The notes beneath the pieces were generated by a model. It had not been told where the DNA came from. It ran no database searches and worked only from the letters and a program-made list of their open reading frames with translations. From Nepenthes gracilis (lineage: Eukaryota > Streptophyta > Magnoliopsida > Caryophyllales > Nepenthaceae): a DNA stretch of 64,000 bases. A program made the position numbers and the translations under genes. Shown in pieces: positions 36,244-46,101 of this stretch (its first letter is position 1; each line of letters begins with the position of its first letter). The stretch is taken from the NCBI GenBank assembly GCA_033239525.1, contig BSYO01000030.1, forward strand, positions 4,750,850 through 4,814,849, in the 5' to 3' direction.

Positions 36244-36520
36244 ACCGGCCTACCTTCGGGTGGCATACCGTACCGATCCCGTGAGGGATACCACTACCGG
36301 CCTACCTTTGGGTGGCATACCGTACCGATCCCGTAAGGGATACCGTTACCGGCCTACCTTCGGGTGGCATACCGTACCGATCCCGTGAGGGATACCGTTA
36401 CCGGCCTACCTTCGAGTGGCATACCGTACCGATCCCGTAAGGGATACCGTTACCGGCCTACCTTCGGGTGGCATACCATACCGATCCCGTGAGATGGGAT
36501 ACCCACGTGACAGTTACCGG
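36244..36520 (+). repeat. 52-bp tandem array, five copies, in LTR D
   Basis: ACCGGCCTACCTT starts at 36244, 36296, 36348, 36400 and 36452, exactly 52 apart. A partial sixth copy begins at 36517. Each unit contains a near-palindrome GATCCCGT(A/G)AGGGAT. Confidence 0.95.
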
Positions 36521-36610
36521 CCTTAGATTGTGTAGAGTGAACACAATCTATCCTCGATTATTTGCCCCCTCAGCTAGTAGGAATACTGGCAGGGTCCGTA
36601 CCGATATGAA

Positions 36611-36870
36611 GTACCGTTTACTGTTTTACTGACATGTTATGTTACCGATAAAATATGAAGTACCGTTTACTGTTTTACTGATATGTCATGTTACCGATAC
36701 GATATAAAGTACCGTTTACTGTTTTGCTGATATGTTATGATTACCGTACCGATTACCGAATATGAAGTACCGATTATCGAATATGAAATACTGTTACCGA
36801 TATGATATGTTCTGTTCACCGTTTATCGTACCGATTACCGACATGTTACGTTACTGTTTACCGTTTGCCG
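36611..36870 (+). repeat. 49-bp tandem array decaying into ACCG-rich sequence
   Basis: GTACCGTTTACTGTTTT starts at 36611, 36660 and 36709 (49 apart), then degenerates into irregular TTACCGATATGA units up to about 36870. Confidence 0.85.
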
Positions 36871-37386
36871 TTTTCGGAAGTATAGTACTGTCAAGGTATG
36901 TTTTCTCTAGTTTTCTTGGACTGCATTCTGTTTAACCGATCTGTTTATGCACAGCTACATGACCGTTCTGCATCATCGTTTTACTACTCATATGCATGTA
37001 CCTTACTGGGTCTCGGCTCACTGTTTTATATTTTTCCCCCTACAGATGAGGCTTTAGAGCTTGTGCCTGACGAGTTGGAGTGACTAGGGCTTGTCTGAAG
37101 GATTAAAGACCTCGGAAGCTTATTTTGGAGAAATATTATTGTAATGACTTGATGGACTTCTATGACTAAACATTTTGGCTGTGTACTTAGAAATGAATAT
37201 TTTGGAATGAATATGAATGCTTCCGCCAATGTTAGAATAACTTCCGCTATACTTGTTATGGTTAAAAGTATATGGGTCCTAACTGGCATCTGAGATCCTG
37301 TGTTTGTGTATAATTGGTTTAGTTTGGGTTTCCATTAGTGTTATGAATGACGGATGTAAAAAAAAAAAAAAATCCGTTCCGTCACA

Positions 37387-37541
37387 AATGGTCTAAGTAA
37401 GATAACTAGGATAACTAAAGCTACCCAAATCTAACTTAACCATCTTATACCTACCTCTACTTATTCCATCTGGCCTATACTATCCTAAACTTTCGTATAT
37501 GATTTAAATCAAATCTAAGGCATCTCGTCTCTGATACCAAC
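37387..37541 (-). other. Leader and primer site of element F
   Basis: 37387-37391 is the right AATGG copy. The rest is the element F 5' leader on the minus strand, matching 953-1080 of element 1. The primer site TGGTATCAGAGA is at 37528-37539. Confidence 0.85.
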
Positions 37542-39520
37542 TGTAACAGACTGCGTTTCATAATCAAAATTCGGTAGAATTCTAACAATAAAACGATCAT
37601 CAAGCTGATACAACCTTTACAAATCCCTATATAACATACATATACACATCCATACAACACAACTTAGCATCCAAAGGCCACAAAATTACAATGTGGTGCC
37701 AATGTCACAACTCTGGTATGATGTTGGCTCAGATAAAATGCCACTAAGTATCCAAAATAACCATAATAATCCTGCGGAAGCACATGCATCCAAATAAATA
37801 CAGCGAAAATAATACTACGAGTATATCATCATCATACACATACATCTATATATATACAAAACTACCAAAATATACAAATGAGCTCCATAAATTGTAAAAC
37901 TCCACCTCATCGGTATAAGTACGTACTCATCTAAATGAATGATAAATAGTAATGAGTGAGCCAAATATTCAGCAATACACAATATAACAAGAACAAAAAT
38001 TAATATATGTAAAATAAAGCAAAGGGAGGAAGTAAGAGTAGAGTATGAATGTAAAAATGTGAAACATGAGCGAATATCTTTCTGGAACTCATTTTTCTCT
38101 CTCATTTTATTTCTAATCCTTTTAGGTTCTAAAATATGCAGAAAACTCATTATTATTATGGATTAGGGCCAATAGGCCTTACCAACTAACGGTACTGTCG
38201 AATAAGGAAAGAAGTGTGTTTATTTTCACACATTCTAAACTACAAACTCACGCAATTTAACACCCCATGGTGAGCGGTATACCTTTAACCCAATATACGG
38301 AGCCATAAACGTATGGCCCCATATCTCCTGTGACCCAAAGGAAGTCATTATGCTACCACAATAATATCTTAAGGCATGCCAGAGAATACTACCATCTGAA
38401 ATATAAATTCTCAGTCCAATTTCATATTTACTTATTCTTTGAAATATTTCATGCTCATTCTTATCACTTAGTTCTCACTCTAAAAAAATGATACATTAAA
38501 TATGGCATGTCATGGAATTTTCCTCTTACTCTTTTTAACATTTGTATACTTCTCATAAATTTAGGTTCTACATTACTTAAATTACATGCATAATGAACAA
38601 AAACTATGGAAAAGATTAGAAATCCTTACCATCAAGAGCTGAACATAACATTAGAACTTCCGGATAATAAATTTTGCTCACAAATGCATATTACGTAATT
38701 TTCAGAATATATACAAGGAATATATATAATATACATGTGAAATAATATCTCGATTTATATCCGATAATGTTTCAATTTACATAAAATTAGTATATATAAA
38801 ATATATATGAGCAAATGCCAAACAATTAAGGTATCCATGTTCCTAAAGTTAGGGTTCCAATTTTTTAAGTCCAAATCAAGCATAAAATTCAATTAAAATG
38901 GGTAAACACCAAGGGGCACGGGTTAGGGTTTCGTGGGACGAAATATGACACAAATCTTACAAATCGGATATGAAATCAGAATATATACATATTTAATATA
39001 TGGGTATCATAAAAATAAAAGTATGGATAGGTATCGGAATGAGAATACCCAAAGGAATCGGGATGAACAGTGCAAAAAGATAAAGAAAAAGGTATGAGTG
39101 CACTTGTCTTGACCCGATTTATCACTTCTATACTAGCTTGAGCTTGACATCGGACTCGGAAACCTCAAATTCTTCCTTCTCTCTCTACGCCTTCGAGCTC
39201 TCTCTCTCTTCTAACGCGGGAAGCCGAAAAATGATTGTTCGAAACCCTCACTAGGTATTTAAATCGTAGGCCAGCACTCGAGCGCCGGCTGGCACACAGC
39301 GAGCACACCCTGCACGGATTCCAGTGCTTGCCCCAATGCTCGAGTGCCCAGCAAATGCCGTCAATTCTGCTTCGGGCTCTTGTGGCGCCGCCTGAGGTGC
39401 CTGGCATTGATTTTTTCTATATTCCCCGAGCCTAATTTTTTCATATGAATTAAACTTAATCTTAATTATATTAATTTAATTATCTCTTAATTATGATGTT
39501 AAGGAAATCGGAACCTCACA
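37542..39520 (-). mobile_element. 5' LTR of element F (family A, 2.0 kb)
   Basis: Minus-strand LTR: opens TGTGAGGTTCCGATTTCC at 39520 and closes GTCTGTTACA at 37542. Donor-like site decayed to AAG|ACAAGT at 39107/39106; acceptor-like GGCTCACTC..TTCATTTAG at 37931-37933; TATTTAAA-like promoter near 39258. The opposite end of the element, with pol and the 3' LTR, is missing beyond the 30437 junction. Confidence 0.9.
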
Positions 39521-39725
39521 TATCAAAATCCTCTAACCAAAGCCTACCTCAACTCTACATATGTGCAATACATTGAAACTTTGTAGTTTGTAGCTAAGCA
39601 AATGTATGGTATATAATCAAACTAGGTAAGAAATCTCAAAACATCATGGCTCACTTTTCAAATAAGAAAGAATGGTCTATTAATAAATAGATAATTTTAT
39701 CTATAAGGTTTGAGTTTTCAAATTC
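39521..39725. other. Spacer with no recognised feature
   Basis: AT-rich sequence between LTR F and LTR G. Confidence 0.6.
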
Positions 39726-41683
39726 TGTAGAATTATGATTTACTAAGTTAATATAATTAATAATAAGCTTATCGGATGTGGAAATTGGGTCGGAAGGTCC
39801 GAAAATCGACTCAGGCGACTCGCTTGGTGTAAGATTGTGGCGCGCCCAAGTCACGCCTGAGGGCAGGGTAGCCAAAAATTCGAGAACCATCGTGCCCGAC
39901 CAGCTTCTGATCCATACTAGAGCGGATATTCCGGAATGGCCGCACTCGATGAACTCTTGGGGCATGCTCGAGTGCGATTTTCAGAACATTCGTGCCCGAG
40001 CTATGCTCAACCGGTGCTCTAATGCTGGAGTTGTTAAAAGGCACTACCTGCTCCTTTTCTGCCATTTTTGCATGGTCCTTGTAGAGAAGAGAGAGAGAGA
40101 GGCGAAGGGGAAGGAAAGAGAAGAGAAAAAACGTGAAGGAGAGGTCCTGAGAGTTAGAATTCAAACGATTCAAGTAAGAAAACTAATAGATCATTCTAAG
40201 GCAAGTGTACTCCACGCTTCCTTTTTCGGTTGTTGTTGTTTATTCCGATTTATTTTGAGTATTATTATTCTAATACTCATTTTAGTTGGAATTTTAAAGT
40301 AAGAATATGAAAGTTGTGCATATTTATTACTGCTCCATATTTTTATTGTAAAATTTATCAAAAACTATCGTTTATTTACTTGTATCTTAAATATGCATGT
40401 TATGAAAATTTTCTCTCTATATTTAGAGGCTAAAAATCCTATTTTTACATGGTTGTGCTTCTAGTTAATGAGTTTTGAATTGTTCCATGTCATTATGCTT
40501 GCTCAAAATATATTGTATATTTTATTTTTATATATCATGTTTTTTTATATACTATTTGGATATTTTATATTATCTGTATTATTGACGAACTCTCATAACT
40601 AAGAAATGGCCATGGTAAAAAAGTGCAAACTCTATAGAAAGGAATTATGGAGGGATATTCTACAATTAAGTTAATGACTTTTAAATTGTTCTCCCAAAGA
40701 GTAAGAACCAAGGATGTATGAATTGAAGAGCAGAATTTCCTAAGAAAATAAGAAATTTAGAAATTGGATCAAGTAAATTATTTATCAGGTAATATATTTC
40801 AGCATGCGTTAATATATTACAGTGGAAGATCGATGTCTGCTAAGTACCGCTGTGCGGCTAAGGCGCCGTTTATATGATTATATGTAGACGACTCATCTCT
40901 GAGTCTTGAATAGAAGAAGAAGGCATTTGATTGTGTAAGAATAAAGACAATCCAAGTTTCGATCGACCGCTTATTTAGCTAGTAAGGCCTATCAGCCCTA
41001 ATTCCCAACGAAAATAAGTTTTCAACACTATTTAATGAATAAGAAAACGGAAAGGAATTGAAGGAATTTGAAATGTATCATGAAAGTATTTCTTTTCTAA
41101 TCATATTTTATGATTATTTATTTGCCTCTATTTCTTCCGATATATACTAATTTGTTTTAAATATAAAGTATACATATTCCTTGTTGTATATATGTACCTT
41201 GTTGAGTATTTAACTTACTCATTATTATTTTTGCTAACCCCTAAGATAATCAGTATGAGTTTATACCCGATGAGTAAGAATGAAGGATCAGTGCCTAGTT
41301 TTAGAGCTTAATGATGTTGTATAATGTATTTTAGACATTGTCTTTTATATTTTTGGTATAATGGTGATTCTTTTGGGTTGAAGAATTATATGTATGTATT
41401 ATTTTGTATTAAAGGAAGTAGACGTAAGTTTAATTGAGATCTAGAATTCATATATGTTGGATTATGAAATGCTTCTACAAGTTTGACAACATTTGCAAAC
41501 ATCTTCCTGAATTAGATCCGACAAGATAACATATTTCGATTCGTTATTGGAGCCACGAGATAGTAATATATTGTGGATCCTGTGTATATATGAATGTGCA
41601 TTTTGATGGATCTTTATATTATGATTTGTATTTAGTTTAACGGATGATAGAACAGATAATATTTTGTTGTCATGTCCGTCACA
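39726..41683 (+). mobile_element. LTR G, probable solo LTR (family A-like)
   Basis: Opens TGTAGAATTATGATTTAC, alignable to TGTGAGGTTCTGATTTCC of family A, and closes CCGTCACA at 41683. It shares the TAAGTTAATATAATTA block, the agagagagaga leader and the end blocks. Promoter-like GTTAAAAGG at about 40036; donor-like AAG|GCAAGT at 40200/40201; acceptor region CTTACTCATT..AATCAG at 41253. No primer site follows. The flanks (aattc and ttctc) do not match, so the target duplication is lost or the ends were rearranged. Confidence 0.8.
40201..41253 (+). other. Putative LTR-internal intron (LTR G)
   Basis: AAG|GCAAGT donor 165 bases after the promoter-like motif; acceptor weaker (AATCAG after ACCCCTAAG). 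1,053 bases. Confidence 0.35.
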
Positions 41684-43593
41684 TTCTCAATCTCACTTTC
41701 ATACATTTAGCTACTCTAAAGAAGACTTACTCTTATTTTAATTCAAATCTTGTGCCTTTTTTTTAAGTGGAGGGTGATTTGGTCCTTTAAAAATGACAAA
41801 GAAACCTCCGGTCAAATTAGTTTCATGTTGAAGATAATGGGTATAACTATGTCTTACTTGAGTAGTCATTAAACGATATGCTTTTAGAAGCTCATAGCTT
41901 GAATGACCATCTCATAATTAGTTTGCAGCTTGTATCTAGAAATTTCACTATACTCAGGTTGCCTGTGTGGATAATTTGCGATATTTTGTCAGATAAGCCA
42001 CTTAAGGGGCTAGCTCATGGCACACCTCTGTAAATTTCCTTGTGTAGACTAATTAAGTGGTTAGCCCATGATATACTTTAAAACCAATTTAGTTGAAGCC
42101 AATGACCCACTCCTCTCTAGCATTACCATATAAATAAGGTTGAACAATTATACAGTCCTTTTTAAGTATAAAAGACATAATAAAATAAGATGGTAGGCTC
42201 AATATATAACTTAATATTGTGAATTTTATCAATATTGAATACCGAACTAATAGATATAAAAAGATTATAAAATTGATATTTATTTTTAACCAGATACTTT
42301 TAAAGTTTTTTGCTCTTCTCTTCTTCAACAAATAACTTAGATGTAGTTGATTTGACATAATATTTTTTATAGAATCAATTAGTTCGAAAATAAAAGTTAA
42401 CATTATAATTTAGAAATTAAATTACTTATATAATTAAATGGACTAAAAAGTATAGAATCATTTAGGCATTGTCCACCATAAAAATCTACGGATATTTTTG
42501 TAAAGGACCACTATCTCGTGCATATTCTGAAGAAGAATAAAAACGTGTTGATAATATATATAGTATGCAATGTAGAACGCGAGAAATAATTCCCAAAAAG
42601 ACAAGGAGCTTTATACGGGGCATAATCTAAAATTGGCTAAAAGTTTGTATAAGCCATTGGAAATTGAACAATCAAAAAACAACATTAAAAAAAAAAAAAA
42701 CTAAGCATTATATAGGTGAGAATACTATGATTAATGAGTAAAATCATCCTAAAAGATAAAATAATAAATAATAATATCTATAAATTTTTAAAAATTAACT
42801 TATAAAAGATAAAATGAGAAGATGATATTCAATATAGTTAGAACACTAAAAGTGTAAGAAAAAGGAAGCATATGAGAGAAAATACAAATTAGTTGTGGTT
42901 GGATGCAGGAAAGAAGGATATATGCTTAAGAGACCATAGAATGATACAGTAAAAATGATTAAAAATTACTTGTTGTCCCAAATAACATGACACTAAATCG
43001 AGTAAAATGATAAAAACAAACTATATAACCATGATCACATGACAGAATAAAATTTTATTGTTATCGTATGTGCAACTAGAAGGAATAGTTCCCCAAATAT
43101 GCCTTAGAGGTGCGTAACTTTTGGGCCAAGAGGATTAACATGAAACTTCAATTGATTCTCAAAACACATATTCCTAGGTTTAATTCTTGGTTACTTATTC
43201 AGCGTTCATGAATGATATATTCCGATAACGGTGAGGCAAGTTTCAACAATAAATATTGTATAATAAAAAGTGCATGGGAATATGTAGGAATAACCCGACA
43301 CTTGGGTTAAGTCATTGTCTATCTTTCCATCTAAACGAATATCTTTTGGTTAGAAGCATATGAGTACTGTTATAATGATTTCAAATATTTAGATTTTATG
43401 TGAACTCAACGGATGTAAATAGAAGCAAAATGCATAAACAACGGATATTAAATTATTAATTAAATTATTTAAAATAATCTTTATTATTTATCTATTTAAA
43501 TTTTAAACTCCGTTGTTAGTTTGACAATTAGCTTAAATATTTAGATTATTCTTACCAAATGCTGAAATATGCACCATATACATGAAATACATA
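41684..43593. other. AT-rich, unassigned intergenic DNA
   Basis: No repeat family or conserved coding motif recognised. The 104-codon minus frame 42089-42403 is Ile/Leu/Lys/Phe-rich, as expected from AT-rich DNA, with no recognisable domain. Confidence 0.5.
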
Positions 43594-43845
43594 CTATCTA
43601 TGAGAACGAGGGGCTCTGCGACGCGTGAGGGGCGTCGCAGAGCCTGCGACGTGTTGCCGGCCGTTGGATGAAAAAATCCAACGGCCGGTGTTATTTATAA
43701 AAAAAAAAGGTTTTTACTTATTTTTTTTTATTTTGATATTTTTTTTTGTATTTGATTTTAAAAAATATTGTTTTCATTTTTTTTTTAATTTTATGATTTT
43801 TTTTTTTAAAAAAACGTCGCAGAGCCCCCGACTCCCTATCTATGA
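43594..43845. mobile_element. Candidate Mutator-type MITE with 10-bp direct repeat
   Basis: Direct repeats CTATCTATGA at 43594-43603 and 43836-43845 flank a 232-base element. Its ends are inverted: GGGGCTCTGCGACG at 43610-43623 and its exact complement at 43815-43828, extending imperfectly outward to about 20 bases. Inside, a second copy of the TIR core (CGTCGCAGAGCC, 43633-43644) forms a hairpin with the left TIR, and a perfect 13-bp stem (CCGGCCGTTGGAT, 43658-43670, pairing to 43686) follows. The rest is A/T homopolymer. A target repeat of 8-10 bases and absence of coding fit a Mutator-like MITE. Confidence 0.75.
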
Positions 43846-45110
43846 CCCAAGTGCCAATACTTGAAGAGTGTGTGAGATTCGAATAGGTTTTTCTTCCTCA
43901 TGTTTTCTCTTCCCACTTTTCCTAGACTTTTCCACCCATCAAAATGCTATCGCATCATATCTGTATATATAAGCAGGTTATACATTCAACGGAATCATCC
44001 AACTTTTATTTAATTTTATTTTTATAAAAGAAAATTAAACTTATATTCATCAAATTCAATAAATTTTCAACAACATCCGTAAAAGATAATTTATTTGAAA
44101 ATATAATTTTTGACTACAATTTTAAAAAATGAAATTTAACGTAAAGGTTTTCCTTATAATTAAGGTAGAAATACATATATATTTGCACTTCATTTTTTAC
44201 AAAAATTGTTCCATATATAGGTTTAATTTAAATAAAAAGGAAACATAATTAGATGAAGATTGTGCAATTTGGCCGGATAAAAAGTATCTTCCACATATGA
44301 TAGTTCGAAACCTTCTTGAATTTACCTTCAAACCTCCCTCACCCACAAGGAATAGTTCACGTCGGATTGACCTATCGTCCGAACCCATATGGCTATATTA
44401 ACTGGGTCATTTCCCAACCGTGATTTTGTCCCAGTTGAGGGAAGCTAAGAACATATGCTGATGCTAAGATCCCAAACACAAAAATAAAGCCACTATGAAC
44501 ATATATCCAAAGTAAAAATAAAGCTAAATATGCCCTGATATTCCATCACCCATGTAATAGGATGCTTTGAAAAACAAGACATTATTCACAAGTATTTTAG
44601 GCATGCAGCAACTTATTTTTTATAATATATGGATTATGTGTTCCACGAAAATTAGGACAATGTCTCATATGGGGACGATAATATATATTTTTTGATAAGT
44701 AATTAAGATATATTAAAAGAAAAACCTCCATATAAATTATGAGCTTTGAATAAATACTCCAAATCTACAAAAAAATGAAAACAAGAAAAAAAAATTAAAA
44801 GCTCATCGATAAGAAAATCCAAAAAACCAGAAATGAAAATCGCATCGGACGTAAAATGAAGCGAACAGTACCCAATAAAGAAAAAGGATGTATGCAGAAC
44901 TTATCTCAAAGGCACCGAAAAATAATATTTCCAATAATATACTGTCTTGGGCCATTTTGCCAACCTTTGAAATGGGTCAGAAATTAAATTATTGTACACG
45001 ATCTTGTGACATTATTAAGAGCATAACTACAAGGTTATTTTGTGTAATTTCTAAACAATCTTGGCTACTTTTTTATGAAAGACACAAATAATATATATAT
45101 ATATATATAT
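43846..45110. other. AT-rich spacer, possible LINE tail
   Basis: No gene recognised. At 44688-44705 'ttttttgataagtaa' is a motif I associate with the 3' end of plant LINEs in reverse orientation; no LINE coding was seen nearby. (AT)n run at 45091-45110. Confidence 0.4.
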
Positions 45111-45309
45111 TGATGGGTCTAATAATCCTATGAACCAACCTAGAATTTAGTGTGCCAATTTGTACACTTGGGATGTGAAAACCCAGCAAGATTCCGTGAA
45201 ACCCAGAGCCCAAAAGGTACTATGGCAAGCCCAATCAGCAGTCCACACAGCTCGACCCAAAAATGGTCCATTAGCTCTAGCCTAGTAGGCGAACCTATAT
45301 GCCACTACC
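45111..45309 (+). mobile_element. Tat-like LTR T', left piece
   Basis: Opens TGATGGGTCTAATAATCC, like the T LTR at 7991 (minus), and shares the AACCCAGCAAG..AAAAGGTA block with it. Interrupted at 45310 by element B. The left copy of the B target duplication, CTACC, is 45305-45309. Confidence 0.65.
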
Positions 45310-46101
45310 TGTAACACCCCCAAATATTTTTAAGAAAGTAAAACTATCAACTTAGTTTCAATAATTATTCTTAATTATTTTTGGGTTTAAAATTTTATAG
45401 TTGGACTAATCTTTGGGCCTAATAAGTTTAATTGGACCAATGAATCCAATCTAGATGTTTGGATCATTATTCAAAGTTTAGATTAAACATAATTTTGAAC
45501 CGAACAAATTAAATAAACAATTGCAGGCGGGCCTTAGTATATTAAAATTTATTGGCCAAAAATATAATTAAATTTAAAAGAAGTTAAAATATTAAAAATT
45601 ATGATTAAAAATTTTAAATATAAGGCTAATTACATAATTAATTAAGTAATATTTTTTATTATAAAATAAAAATAAAAATAATAATAATGAAAGAATCGGG
45701 CGAAGGAAAAAGAAGGAAAGAAAAGAAAGAGGGGAAAGAGAAGGAAAGAAAGAAAAAAAGGAAAGAAAGAAAGGAAGAAGAGAAGAAAAAGAAAGAAGAG
45801 AAGAGGAAGGAAGGGAGAAGGGAGAAGAGCGGCGCGGAAAGGAGGAAGAAAATCGGGCCTCAAATAGAAACTCGGCAAAACCCTAATTAATTCCTTCATT
45901 ATTTAAAGAGATGGTGTTGGAAGAAGGGAGAGCCGCCGTCGTGAAACCCTAGCCATCCAGCCAATGCCGCAACTAACCGCCGTCGTGAGCTGGGCTGAAG
46001 CCGCCGCTTCTGCAGTCAAGGTCGTGGTCGTTGGGTGATGACGCCGCCGTCGTTGATTTATGCCGCCGCTACCGTTGCCGGATGAAGAACTCAAAACCGA
46101 G

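Larger units (their letters stand above)
34259..37045 (+). other. Putative LTR-internal intron (LTR D), containing three repeat arrays
   Basis: CAG|GCAAGA donor 110 bases after the TATA box; CTCACTG plus TTTTTCCCCCTACAG acceptor. 2,787 bases, the longest of the set, because of the arrays at 34547-35995, 36244-36520 and 36611-36870. Confidence 0.45.
31481..37386 (+). mobile_element. Solo LTR D (3.6 kb without its own nested insertion)
   Basis: Opens TGTGAGATTCTG and closes CCGTTCCGTCACA, flanked by AATGG on both sides and with no primer site or polypurine tract, so it is a solo LTR left by LTR-LTR recombination. Solo LTR E sits inside it at 31839-34106. Promoter: TATAAATA at 34149 in CTCTATAAATAGG. 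Donor-like CAG|GCAAGA at 34258/34259; acceptor-like CTCAC..TTTTTCCCCCTACAG ending 37045. It contains four unrelated-looking tandem arrays, three of them inside the predicted intron. Confidence 0.92.

Noticed and set aside
42089..42403. 104-codon minus-strand ORF
   Set aside because: Composition typical of AT-rich DNA, no domain or homologous copy in the window.
45642..45899. Lys/Glu/Arg-rich plus-strand and Phe/Leu/Ser-rich minus-strand frames (also 51336-51677 and 27243-27539)
   Set aside because: Purine-rich low-complexity leader sequence and AAT runs in B-family LTRs.
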